Assembly: GCA_028875875.1 (NCBI GenBank)
Contig: JAGWUV010000011.1
Span: 1-64,000 of the forward strand
Direction of reading: 5' to 3'
Source of the DNA: Bacteroidota bacterium
GTDB taxonomy: Bacteria; Bacteroidota; Bacteroidia; Chitinophagales; Chitinophagaceae
Length of the DNA: 64,000 nt
Made by a program: the position numbers and the translations under genes. Below are positions 9,570 through 18,069 of this stretch, one piece after another (the first letter of the stretch is position 1; each line of letters opens with the position of its first letter). Below the pieces are notes generated by a model. That model ran no database searches. It saw nothing but the letters and a program-made list of their open reading frames with translations, and was not told the DNA's origin.

Positions 9570-9635
9570 TGGTACTGACTTCCGTTTTTCATGGCATCTT
9601 TCGTTGCGTCGCACACTTGTACTAAAGCTCATTGA
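9570..9635. repeat. Intergenic repeat, copy 1 of 3
   Basis: The core catggcatc-N4-gttgcgtcgca followed by cttgtac (about 9593-9626) recurs in nearly the same form at about 51788-51833, and in reverse orientation with more changes at about 10324-10380. It lies in the 318-base gap between mnmA and ssb, which otherwise holds only the two promoters. Confidence 0.65.
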
Positions 9636-9728
9636 GCGGCAATAACAAACAATCCGGCTATCTTTTTTAAAGGAATCTAATCGTTCACTTTTATTCCCGG
9701 CGTAACCTCCTTAAAATTGACGAGTAAG

Positions 9729-9759
9729 TTTGTAATTAATTCGATTTTCTGTATTTTTC
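9729..9759 (+). promoter_or_regulatory. Promoter of ssb (TTTG-N19-TATTTTTC)
   Basis: TTTG at 9729-9732 (-33) and TATTTTTC at 9752-9759 (-7, seven of eight positions of TAnnTTTG plus free bases) are separated by 19 bases, which is the normal Bacteroidota spacing. Transcription would start near 9766, 31 bases before the ATG. Confidence 0.6.
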
Positions 9760-9796
9760 CAGACTACTAAAATTTTTATTATAAAACAATTAAGTT

Positions 9797-10249
9797 ATGA
9801 TTAAGCTTCAGGTAATCGGAAACCTCGGTAAAGATGCCGTAGTGAACAATGTGAATGGAAGGAACGTGATCAACTTTACAGTAGCGCACACTGAAAAGTA
9901 CAGGGATGCACAAGGTAACCAGAAAGATAAGACAACATGGGTGGATTGTGCATACTGGACCGACAGAACAGCGATTGCTCCTTATCTGAAAAAAGGAACG
10001 CAGGTGTATGTTGAGGGTAATCCGGATATAAGAACTTATACAACCCAGGATGGCAGACAAGGTGCTTCATTAACCTTACGCATTGCATCTGTTCAGTTAT
10101 TAGGAACAAAGGGTAATGAAGGTAGTGGAAGTAGCGGCATGTCGGGTGGTTATGCAACGGCAGCTCCTTCTTATGCACCACAGCCTTCGGCTCAGGTTGC
10201 ACCGGCTGCGAGTGAGTTAACGGAACCTTTAGATGATTTACCATTTTAA
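9797..10249 (+). CDS. ssb: Single-stranded DNA-binding protein
   Basis: 150 residues. The OB-fold domain covers residues 1-108 (MIKLQVIGNLGKDAVV, WVDCAYW, GTQVYVEGNPDIRTY). It is followed by a Gly/Ser/Ala/Pro-rich disordered linker and the acidic tip EPLDDLPF, which recruits repair and replication partners. The length and the tip are standard for a replicative SSB. It is a single gene with its own promoter (9729-9759) and a very strong terminator (10269-10311). Confidence 0.96.
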   Translation: MIKLQVIGNLGKDAVVNNVNGRNVINFTVAHTEKYRDAQGNQKDKTTWVDCAYWTDRTAIAPYLKKGTQVYVEGNPDIRTYTTQDGRQGASLTLRIASVQLLGTKGNEGSGSSGMSGGYATAAPSYAPQPSAQVAPAASELTEPLDDLPF

Positions 10250-10268
10250 TGAGTTGGACACCGTTTTT

Positions 10269-10311
10269 AAAAAAGAGGGGGGCACGCTGCAAGCGTGCCC
10301 CCCTCTTTTTT
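10269..10311 (+). terminator. Strong bidirectional-looking terminator after ssb
   Basis: A perfect 20-bp stem (10269-10288 and 10292-10311) with a 3-base loop. The stem has an A-rich outer part, six G:C pairs in a row and a T run at its 3' side. It is the strongest hairpin in the window and lies 20 bases after the ssb stop. Confidence 0.92.
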
Positions 10312-10323
10312 GTTGCCCAATGC

Positions 10324-10380
10324 TCGGAACGATGAAGTGATTGCGACGCAACAGGCGATGCCATGAAATACCGTTGCTGG
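10324..10380. repeat. Intergenic repeat, copy 2 of 3 (inverted)
   Basis: Contains ttgcgacgcaacaggcgatg followed by ccatgaaat. It is the reverse-strand form of the element near 9593 and 51797. It sits between the ssb terminator and the Ldh2-type gene. Confidence 0.6.
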
Positions 10381-10404
10381 TAGTAAAAAACTTATCTTGC
10401 AAGC

Positions 10405-11481
10405 ATGGAACAGATTTTTACTTATGATAGGATTTACAGTTTCACACATGCCATATTTCTTGCTATTGGGTGCAGTGAAAAGGATGCAACAACAGCTACA
10501 CAAACTTTGCTTTCAGCAGATGTGAGAGGTATTGATAGTCATGGTGTGGCAAGATTAAGTGGTTATGTACGTTTATGGGATGCAAAGCGTGTAAATGCTA
10601 CTCCACAAATAAAAGTTGTATACGAAACGCCTTCCACGGCAGTAGTGGATGGCGATGCAGGCCTGGGTTTAGTTGTGGCACCCTTTGCCATGCAAGTGGC
10701 TATTGAAAAAGCTAAAATTGCAGGAACTGGATGGGTGAGTGTGAAGAACAGTAATCATTTTGGTATTGCAGGGTATCATGCCATGATGGCTTTGCAGCAT
10801 GATATGATAGGTATGGCCATGACCAATGCCAGTGCTTTGGTAGCGCCTACTTTTTCTGTTGAAAGAATGCTGGGAACGAACCCGATAGCTGTGGCTATTC
10901 CGGCCAAAGAACAACCTCCTTTTGTTGCCGACATGGCCACTACTACAGCCGCTAATGGTAAACTGGAAATATTGCAGCGCAAGAATGCTGAAGCTCCATT
11001 TGGCTGGGTGCAGGATAAAGAGGGGAATGCTTCTGCGGATGCGAATATTTTGAAAAAACAGGGAGCGTTACTGCCTTTGGGAAGCGACAGGGAGCATGGC
11101 TCCCATAAAGGTTATGCTTTAGGAAGTATTGTTGATATTTTTTCAGCCGTGTTAAGCGGGGCCAGCTATGGTCCTTGGGCACCACCGTTCCCGGCTTATG
11201 TGCCTATGCCGGAAAATATGCCAGGTGTTGGTTTGGGGCATTTCTTCGGGGCGATGAGAGTAGATGCTTTCCGTCCGGTTGATGAGTTTAAACAACACAT
11301 GGATAACTGGATCACACGCTTTAGAAATGCAAAACCGGCTGAGGGGCATGATCGTGTATTGATTCCCGGTGACCCGGAAAGAGAAATGGAATCAGTAAGA
11401 ATGAAAGAAGGTATTCCTATTGTGAATAGTGTTGTGGCAGATTTGCAGGAGTTGGGGAACAGGTTTGGAATAAAGCTGTAA
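10405..11481 (+). CDS. Malate/L-lactate/ureidoglycolate dehydrogenase family (Ldh2) oxidoreductase
   Basis: 358 residues. It belongs to the NAD(P)-dependent family that is unrelated to classical lactate and malate dehydrogenases. Family landmarks are SADVRGIDSHGVARL near the N-terminus with the catalytic His, VKNSNHFGIAGYHAM, MTNASALVAPTF, LGTNPIAVAIPA and the C-terminal LIPGDPEREME. The substrate (malate, lactate, a sugar-derived 2-keto acid or ureidoglycolate) cannot be decided from sequence. The next gene starts 10 bases downstream on the same strand, so they may be co-transcribed, although no functional link is evident. Confidence 0.88.
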   Translation: MEQIFTYDRIYSFTHAIFLAIGCSEKDATTATQTLLSADVRGIDSHGVARLSGYVRLWDAKRVNATPQIKVVYETPSTAVVDGDAGLGLVVAPFAMQVAIEKAKIAGTGWVSVKNSNHFGIAGYHAMMALQHDMIGMAMTNASALVAPTFSVERMLGTNPIAVAIPAKEQPPFVADMATTTAANGKLEILQRKNAEAPFGWVQDKEGNASADANILKKQGALLPLGSDREHGSHKGYALGSIVDIFSAVLSGASYGPWAPPFPAYVPMPENMPGVGLGHFFGAMRVDAFRPVDEFKQHMDNWITRFRNAKPAEGHDRVLIPGDPEREMESVRMKEGIPIVNSVVADLQELGNRFGIKL

Positions 11482-11491
11482 TAATACCACG

Positions 11492-12778
11492 ATGTATAAG
11501 CTTTTTATGGCCCTACTTTTTTTTAGTTTGAGTGCCTCGGCTCAGCCTAAAACGGATTCCTTTTTGGTAAAACTTTTGCAAAGCAACAATCATCCGGTTT
11601 TTCAAAGGGTGCTTCAAAATCCAGATCAGTTCAGGGTGCAGATCATTTACACGCAGATCAACCGTGATAAGCATAACAAACCTTCTTTCTCCAACTATTA
11701 TTTCCACGTAGATCCCAACTGTTATTTTAATCCGGCTTCTACGGTTAAACTTCCTTTGGCCTTGTTATCGCTGGAGAAGATTAATCGGTTGCATCAGGCG
11801 GGGCTTACAAAATATACCCCGGTATTGTTTGATAGTGCCTATAACAGGCAAACAACCGAATACACCGATAGTACCTCTGAATCTGGATTTCCTTCCATTG
11901 CTCATTTTATCAAAAAAGCTTTCCTGGTAAGTGATAACGATGCCTACAGCAGGATGTATGAATTTGTGGGCCAGCAAAACATTAACAGGTGGTTGCATAA
12001 AAAGGGATATACGGATGTTCGCATCACCCATCGGTTTGTACCGATGTCGGCCTTAGAAAACAGGCATACGAACCCGATTCGCTTTCTGAGGCCGGATGGT
12101 TCTCTGCTCTTTGCGCAACCGCCAGCCTTCAATACTGATTCTTTCGATTTTAGTCATGCAGTCAGGTTGGGGAAAGGATACATAAATAGTAACGACAGCC
12201 TGGTGAACGGGCCCTTTGACTTTACGTATAAGAATAATATATCGTTGCAGGATTTACAGCAGATTCTACAATCAGTTTTATTTCCCGTGTCTGTGTGCTC
12301 ACAACAAAGGTTTCTATTAACTGAAGATGACCGGCATTTTCTGTATCAATACCTTTCTCAGTTCCCGGGTGAAACCAATTTCCCGAAATATGATACGACT
12401 TCTTACTATGATAACTATGTGAAATTTCTTTTCAGGGATAGCGCTGAGCATCATTTGCCGAAAGGTATTCGGGTATTTAATAAAGTAGGTTGGGCCTATG
12501 GGTTTATGACCGATGTGTCTTATGTGGCAGATTTTTCCAACGGGGTAGAATTTATGCTGAGTGCAACAGTGTATGTGAATAGTGATGGTATTATAAACGA
12601 TAGTAAATATGATTATGATGCAATTGGTCATCCTTTTCTGTACCAGTTAGGACAAACGATTTATTATTATGAATTGAATAGGAAAAGAAAGTTTGCACCA
12701 AACCTGAGTCGCTTTAAAATACAGTATGAACAAAGAAAAGATGATGCAAGGCCTTTGATTAAAGAAGTGGAAAACTAA
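11492..12778 (+). CDS. Exported class A beta-lactamase-like serine hydrolase
   Basis: 428 residues. A signal peptide is visible (MYKLFMALLFFSLSASAQ). The penicillin-binding fold is suggested by PASTVKLPLALLSLEKI, which carries the SxxK nucleophile motif (STVK), and by SDNDAYSRMYEFVG, the SDN motif. A KTG-like triad is not obvious; FNKVGWAYGF may occupy that place. The protein is much longer than true class A beta-lactamases (about 290 residues), so I infer a periplasmic peptidase or esterase of the beta-lactamase enzyme family rather than a resistance enzyme. It lies 10 bases after the dehydrogenase gene. Confidence 0.75.
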   Translation: MYKLFMALLFFSLSASAQPKTDSFLVKLLQSNNHPVFQRVLQNPDQFRVQIIYTQINRDKHNKPSFSNYYFHVDPNCYFNPASTVKLPLALLSLEKINRLHQAGLTKYTPVLFDSAYNRQTTEYTDSTSESGFPSIAHFIKKAFLVSDNDAYSRMYEFVGQQNINRWLHKKGYTDVRITHRFVPMSALENRHTNPIRFLRPDGSLLFAQPPAFNTDSFDFSHAVRLGKGYINSNDSLVNGPFDFTYKNNISLQDLQQILQSVLFPVSVCSQQRFLLTEDDRHFLYQYLSQFPGETNFPKYDTTSYYDNYVKFLFRDSAEHHLPKGIRVFNKVGWAYGFMTDVSYVADFSNGVEFMLSATVYVNSDGIINDSKYDYDAIGHPFLYQLGQTIYYYELNRKRKFAPNLSRFKIQYEQRKDDARPLIKEVEN

Positions 12779-12886
12779 CTTCTTCCCGGAAGGAAAAATA
12801 ACCCCAAATGAATAGCAATAAAGCGAAATGGCTATTCTGTTGTTAACGATCTAAAAAATCTTATATTCATCCTATAAACTATTGCC

Positions 12887-15349
12887 ATGAGAATTGTTCC
12901 TGCAAGTATTGCTGCTATCATTACCGTTGCTTTAGTCGTTACCTTAAATACACAGTTACCCGTTGGCACGGGTAAAACGCCGAGGCTGGGTTATTTTCTT
13001 TCACCTCAAAGAGGTTTTTGGAAAAATGCAGAACCCGTAGACCAGTCGTTCGACGAGGATGTGAAGATCAGTGGCCTGAAAGGTAAGGCTGAAGTGTATT
13101 TTGATGACAGGCTGGTGCCGCATGTATATGCAGAAAATGATGAGGATGCTTATTTTATCCAGGGATATTTGCATGCTAAATTCAGGTTGTGGCAAATGGA
13201 GTTTCAAACTTATGCAGCTGCCGGCAGGTTGAGTGAGATATTGGGAGAGGGAATGCTGAAAACGGACCAGTATTTCCGAAGGCTGGGAATGGTGTATGGT
13301 GCTGAACAATCTTTAAATGCTATAGAAGCCAATTCTGAAACAAAAACAGCCGTTGATGCGTATACCAATGGAGTGAATGCTTATATCGCTTCACTGAAGC
13401 CCGCTGATATTCCTTTTGAATATAAACTACTCGACTATAAGCCGGAACAATGGACCAATCTTAAAACCGCTCTATTCCTTAAGTTCATGTCGTTCGATTT
13501 AACGGGAAGAGGCGATGATGATTTGCTGATGACCAACACCAAAAACGTATTAGGCTATGAAACCTTCCGGAAATTATTTCCCGACAGGGCCGATTCTCTC
13601 GATCCGATCATTCCCAAAGGCACAGTGTTCGAAAAGCCCGGCATTACTCCTGTAGCACCGCCAACACTTGATTCTTTGTATTATTCAGTAAATAATAACC
13701 TTATTGCTGCAATACCTCCCATCATTCCGGATAAAAGTAACGGTAGTAATAACTGGGTAGTAGCCGGCAGTAAAACAAAAAGTGGTAAACCTATTTTATG
13801 CAACGATCCGCATTTGGGTTTAAACCTACCTTCCCTGTGGTATGAAATGCAGCTGAATACACCAACGCAAAATGTGTATGGTGCAAGCTTCCCCGGTGCT
13901 CCTGCGATCATTATTGGTTTTAATGATAGCTGTGCATGGGGCGTAACAAATGCAGGAAGAGATGTGAAAGATTTTTATGAGATACAGTTCAGGGATTCTA
14001 CCATGCAGGAGTATAAATTCAACAATGCATGGAAGAAAACAGAGTTCAGGAAAGAAGTAATCAGGATTAAGGGAAAAGAAGATGATGTGGAGAATATTGC
14101 TATGACTGTATTTGGCCCGGTGATGTATGATAAGCGTTACCAGAGTGCGAATAAAGATGGCAGATATTATGCGGTGCGATGGACAGCACATGATGCGAGT
14201 AATGAACTACGTACTTTTTATAAGTTGAACAGATCGAAAAACTATTACGATTATGTAGATGCGATCTCCACTTTCGAATGCCCCGGGCAAAACTTTGCTT
14301 TTGCTGCCGTGAATGGTGATATCGCTATCAGGCAGCAGGGAAAATTTGTTGCTAAGTGGAAACACCAGGGTGATTTTGTAATGCCGGGCACTGACAGCAG
14401 TTATATGTGGCAGGGTTTTATTGATGTGAAAGAAAACCCGCAGATGAGCAATCCCCCCCGTGGCTTTGTAAGCAGTGCCAACCAGATGGCGGTTGATTCA
14501 ACCTATCCATATTATTTGGGAAGGGCAGCGAACTTTCCATTGTATCGCGGTTATATCATCAACAGAAAGCTGGCTACTATGAATAATATCACACCTGAAG
14601 ACATGCAGCACCTTCAAAATGATAACTACAATGTGATGGCTGAAATGGTTAGGCCTGCACTGATAAAGTATATTGATGTATCGAAGCTGAATGCGTATGA
14701 AAAAGTGTTCTTCGATATGTTGAAAGGCTGGAATCTTGAAAATAATATTCATGAAAAAGCAGCTACTGTTTTTGATGTGCTGATGGATAGTATTTATGCA
14801 GAAACTTATGGGGATGAATTGGGCGTTTCGAAGCTTCCTTTATTCAAGCCTGATAGGCCTACTTTGATTGAAGCATTGATTCGTGATTCAGCGTATTTAT
14901 TTGCAGATAATATCAATACAAAAGATAAAAAAGAAAACTGGTCTGATGTGCTCTATGCTGCACTGGTAAAGGCTTCCAGAGAACTGGATAAACAGGATAA
15001 AGCCGGTAAACTGGAATGGGGTAAGTTCAAGGATACCCATGTTAGTCATTTATTAAAGCTTCCTGCATTAAGTCGCCTGCACTTACCCATCGGAGGGGGG
15101 GATGGTATGATCAATGCTACCAAAAGCGATCATGGCCCGAGTTGGCGAATGATTGTTCAACTGACCAACAAAGTAGAAGCATTCACAGTATATCCCGGCG
15201 GACAAAGTGGTAACCCGGGTAGTAAGTATTACGATACATTCATCGATTACTGGGCCAGCGGTAAATATTATACTGCTCTGTTCCTGCAAAAACAGGAAGC
15301 AAGGCATAACAGTAGGATCAAATGGCACATCACATTCGTTAACATTTAA
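12887..15349 (+). CDS. Penicillin acylase family amidohydrolase (Ntn hydrolase)
   Basis: 820 residues. A hydrophobic N-terminus (residues 5-25) exports or anchors it. The proenzyme layout is visible: an alpha chain to about 286, then the N-terminal nucleophile S287 of the beta chain in the signature NGSNNWVVAGS, followed by CNDPHLGLNLPSLWYEM and the region GFNDSCAWGVTNAGRD. Autocleavage before S287 would give the two-chain enzyme. Family members hydrolyse beta-lactam side chains or acyl-homoserine lactones; the substrate here is unknown. The C-terminus PGGQSGNPGSKYYDTFIDYW is typical. The small membrane protein gene starts 11 bases later. Confidence 0.9.
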   Translation: MRIVPASIAAIITVALVVTLNTQLPVGTGKTPRLGYFLSPQRGFWKNAEPVDQSFDEDVKISGLKGKAEVYFDDRLVPHVYAENDEDAYFIQGYLHAKFRLWQMEFQTYAAAGRLSEILGEGMLKTDQYFRRLGMVYGAEQSLNAIEANSETKTAVDAYTNGVNAYIASLKPADIPFEYKLLDYKPEQWTNLKTALFLKFMSFDLTGRGDDDLLMTNTKNVLGYETFRKLFPDRADSLDPIIPKGTVFEKPGITPVAPPTLDSLYYSVNNNLIAAIPPIIPDKSNGSNNWVVAGSKTKSGKPILCNDPHLGLNLPSLWYEMQLNTPTQNVYGASFPGAPAIIIGFNDSCAWGVTNAGRDVKDFYEIQFRDSTMQEYKFNNAWKKTEFRKEVIRIKGKEDDVENIAMTVFGPVMYDKRYQSANKDGRYYAVRWTAHDASNELRTFYKLNRSKNYYDYVDAISTFECPGQNFAFAAVNGDIAIRQQGKFVAKWKHQGDFVMPGTDSSYMWQGFIDVKENPQMSNPPRGFVSSANQMAVDSTYPYYLGRAANFPLYRGYIINRKLATMNNITPEDMQHLQNDNYNVMAEMVRPALIKYIDVSKLNAYEKVFFDMLKGWNLENNIHEKAATVFDVLMDSIYAETYGDELGVSKLPLFKPDRPTLIEALIRDSAYLFADNINTKDKKENWSDVLYAALVKASRELDKQDKAGKLEWGKFKDTHVSHLLKLPALSRLHLPIGGGDGMINATKSDHGPSWRMIVQLTNKVEAFTVYPGGQSGNPGSKYYDTFIDYWASGKYYTALFLQKQEARHNSRIKWHITFVNI

Positions 15350-15360
15350 TCAGTCATCTA

Positions 15361-15708
15361 ATGAAATTTATCATAGCGACTTTTTTAACTGCCTTATTAA
15401 GCTACGCAATCGGCTTATTCATGAATCTGCCTTGGTGGAGTTTTGTGGTTTGTTCATTCGTAGTAGCACTTGCTATTCATCAAAAGCCATTTAAAGCTTT
15501 TGGTGCAGGCTTTGTGGCTTTGTTTGTATTATGGGGTGTTTTGGCTTTTATGATCGATTCGGCCAACGATCACATCCTTTCCCGGAAAGTTGCGCAGATA
15601 CTGCCTTTGGGCGGCTCGGCTGCTATGCTGATCATGCTGACTGCTTTTTTGGGCGGACTGCTCGCAGGGCTGGCCGCTTTGGCAGGCAGCTTTATCCGGA
15701 AAAGTTAG
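15361..15708 (+). CDS. Small membrane protein, unknown function
   Basis: 115 residues, nearly all hydrophobic. There are about four membrane helices: residues 2-20, 22-40, 47-67 and 83-109, the last rich in Gly, Leu and Ala. A charged stretch (DSANDHILSRKVAQ) lies between helices three and four. I do not recognise a family. It follows the penicillin acylase gene by 11 bases and is probably on the same transcript. Confidence 0.72.
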   Translation: MKFIIATFLTALLSYAIGLFMNLPWWSFVVCSFVVALAIHQKPFKAFGAGFVALFVLWGVLAFMIDSANDHILSRKVAQILPLGGSAAMLIMLTAFLGGLLAGLAALAGSFIRKS

Positions 15709-15746
15709 CCTTTGCATTCACGCCATAGCATCTAACCTGAAATATG

Positions 15747-15754
15747 TATTTTTG
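15747..15754 (+). promoter_or_regulatory. -7 promoter box before trhO (TATTTTTG)
   Basis: Exact TAnnTTTG match. Transcription would start near 15761, giving a leader of about 85 bases that contains a small hairpin (CCCAC 15768-15772, GTGGG 15780-15784). Confidence 0.5.
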
Positions 15755-15845
15755 CGCCGAAATTTTGCCCACCCTGCAAGTGGGTCCATTAAAATCACAT
15801 GGAACTTTTGCAATAGAAAAAGCAGAAGTCTAAAATAAATTACAT

Positions 15846-16910
15846 ATGGCTGTATTGTATAACCGCATTAGCAATGAGGAGCTAAAGAAGCGACTCATGG
15901 AAGAAACCGAACCCCGTACTACGGTTAGCTTTTACCAGTATTTTCCTATTCAGAATCCGCAGGAATTCCGTGACTATCTCTACAAGCATTTAAGCGGGTT
16001 GAAAGTTTTCGGGAGAATTTATGTTGCCAAAGAAGGTATCAATGCACAGGCAAGTGTACCCTCGGTAAATTATGAAGCTTTCAAGTCTTTCCTTTATTCA
16101 ATCGAACCATTAAATGGCCTTCGCATCAACATCGCAGTTGATGATGATGGCAAAAGTTTTTGGGTACTGAAAGTGAAAGTGAGAGATAAAATTGTTGCCG
16201 ATGGTATCGATGATCCTTCTTTTGATATGAGTAATAAAGGCAGGTACGTGAATGCAGATCAGATGAACCGTTTACTGGAAGATCCTAATACGATTGTGAT
16301 CGATATGCGTAACCATTACGAATATGAAGTAGGTCATTTTGTAAGAGCAAAAGAAGTTCCTTCTGATACTTTCAGAGAACAGTTACCGATGGCTGTTGAA
16401 ATGATGAAAGGAAATGAAGATAAGAACATCATCATGTATTGTACCGGTGGGATCCGCTGTGAGAAAGCCAGTGCTTATATGTTACACAGGGGATTTAAAA
16501 ATGTGTTTCATTTGGAAGGCGGTATTATCAATTACGCCAACCAGTTGAAAGAGGAAGGCTTAGAAAGTAAGTTTATCGGGAAAAATTTTGTATTTGATAA
16601 CAGGTTAGGAGAAAGGATTACCGAAGATGTGATTGCACATTGCCATCAATGTGGTAAGCCTTGCGATACACATACCAACTGCAAAAATGATGGTTGCCAT
16701 TTATTGTTTATCCAATGTGAGGATTGTGCGAAGGAGTATGATGGTTGTTGCAGCAAAGAATGTAAGGATACGGTTCACATGCCGGAAGAGCGACAAAAAG
16801 AAATTAGAAAAGGTGTAGATAAGGGGAGGAATATTTTCAATAAATCCCAGGCGAGGTTAAGGCCGAGGTTGAATGAGATGAATGGATTGAGTAGTTGCAG
16901 CGGAGAATAA
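15846..16910 (+). CDS. trhO: tRNA uridine(34) hydroxylase, rhodanese family
   Basis: 354 residues. It is the oxygen-dependent enzyme that makes 5-hydroxyuridine at the wobble position of tRNA (formerly YceA). An N-terminal acylphosphatase-like domain covers about 25-110 ([30 protein letters not shown]). The rhodanese domain has the active-site loop [14 protein letters not shown], whose first Cys is catalytic. The C-terminal Cys-rich segment ([30 protein letters not shown]) probably binds zinc. Length and order match TrhO. It has its own promoter and a shared terminator with purC. Confidence 0.93.
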   Translation: MAVLYNRISNEELKKRLMEETEPRTTVSFYQYFPIQNPQEFRDYLYKHLSGLKVFGRIYVAKEGINAQASVPSVNYEAFKSFLYSIEPLNGLRINIAVDDDGKSFWVLKVKVRDKIVADGIDDPSFDMSNKGRYVNADQMNRLLEDPNTIVIDMRNHYEYEVGHFVRAKEVPSDTFREQLPMAVEMMKGNEDKNIIMYCTGGIRCEKASAYMLHRGFKNVFHLEGGIINYANQLKEEGLESKFIGKNFVFDNRLGERITEDVIAHCHQCGKPCDTHTNCKNDGCHLLFIQCEDCAKEYDGCCSKECKDTVHMPEERQKEIRKGVDKGRNIFNKSQARLRPRLNEMNGLSSCSGE

Positions 16911-16947
16911 ATATGGAACGATGTATTAAGTGCTATCAATTGAAAAT

Positions 16948-16983
16948 AAAAAGGCCAACAGACGATGATGCTGTTGGCTTTTT
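16948..16983. terminator. Terminator between convergent trhO and purC
   Basis: Left arm 16948-16961 and right arm 16971-16983 pair over 13 bp with one bulged G. An A run and a T run flank the stem, so it can act in both directions. Confidence 0.75.
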
Positions 16984-16999
16984 CATTTTTTGTTTGTGG

Positions 17000-17926
17000 C
17001 TATAAAAGAGGTTGTAACGATGCAACAGTTTTATCGAAAATTTCCTGTTCGGTAAGATCAACAGGAACGAATGATTGACCTATCACTTTTTCATATAGTT
17101 CAATATAACGTTGGGAAATGGTATGTATCCATTCCGCTGTCATTTCAGGAACAGACTGTCCTTCCTTACCCATGAAATTATTAGCAATCAGCCATTCTCT
17201 TACAAACTCTTTACTTAATTGTTTTTGGCGTTCGCCTTTGGCTTGTCTTTCTTCAAAACCATCCGCATAAAAATACCTTGATGAATCGGGAGTATGTATC
17301 TCATCCATCAAATAAATTTCATCACCAATTTTTCCAAATTCATATTTGGTATCAACGAGTATCAATCCTTGTTTTGCTGCAATGGCTTTTCCTCTTTCAA
17401 ATAATTGCAATGCATATTTTTCAAGGATGGCCCAGTCGTCAGCAGAGGCTAATCCGTTAGCGATGATCTCTTCTTTCGAAATGTCTTCATCATGCCCTTC
17501 CGCAGCTTTAGTGCTTGGAGTAATGATAGGAGCAGGGAAAAAATCGTTCTCCTTCATTCCTTCAGGTAATGCAACGCCGCACAAGGTTCTTTTACCCGAT
17601 GCATAAGTTCTCCAGGCATGCCCGGTTAAGTTTCCTCTTACTACCATTTCAATTTTAAAAGGTTCACATCTTTTACCAATGCTAACATTGGGTACAGGTG
17701 TGCTGATGAGCCAGTTGGGACAAATATCTTTCGTAGCATCCAGCATATACGCTGCGATCTGGTTTAATACTTGGCCTTTATAAGGAATGGGTTTGGGAAG
17801 AATAACATCGAATGCAGAGATGCGGTTACTGGCTATCATCACCAGCAGGTTTGTACCAATGCTATATACATCTCTAACTTTTCCTTTATAGAAAGCTGTT
17901 TGTTGTGGGAATTGAAATTGTGACAT
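17000..17926 (-). CDS. purC: Phosphoribosylaminoimidazole-succinocarboxamide synthase
   Basis: 308 residues from the ATG at 17926 ([21 protein letters not shown]). The frame is open further upstream, but the extra residues are basic and do not fit the family. It joins aspartate to CAIR with ATP in purine synthesis. Landmarks are [53 protein letters not shown] and the metal-binding [12 protein letters not shown]. No other pur gene is near. It shares a terminator with trhO. Confidence 0.95.
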   Translation of the reverse strand: MSQFQFPQQTAFYKGKVRDVYSIGTNLLVMIASNRISAFDVILPKPIPYKGQVLNQIAAYMLDATKDICPNWLISTPVPNVSIGKRCEPFKIEMVVRGNLTGHAWRTYASGKRTLCGVALPEGMKENDFFPAPIITPSTKAAEGHDEDISKEEIIANGLASADDWAILEKYALQLFERGKAIAAKQGLILVDTKYEFGKIGDEIYLMDEIHTPDSSRYFYADGFEERQAKGERQKQLSKEFVREWLIANNFMGKEGQSVPEMTAEWIHTISQRYIELYEKVIGQSFVPVDLTEQEIFDKTVASLQPLL

Positions 17927-18069
17927 GCCCCAAAGTAACAGAGAGCATTTCATAATTTTTATTTTGATTCTATATTTTTTTCGCACACACGAATGGAAGT
18001 ATTTAAATAAAATTTTTACAGAAAACTAACAATCGCTATTTTGCTGTTAATTCAACAAAATCTGCCATT

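Noticed and set aside
9876-10364. 162-codon antisense frame over ssb
   Set aside because: It covers ssb and its terminator, so it is a shadow.
17927-17986. N-terminal extension of purC
   Set aside because: The basic 20-residue extension does not fit SAICAR synthase; ATG at 17926 does.
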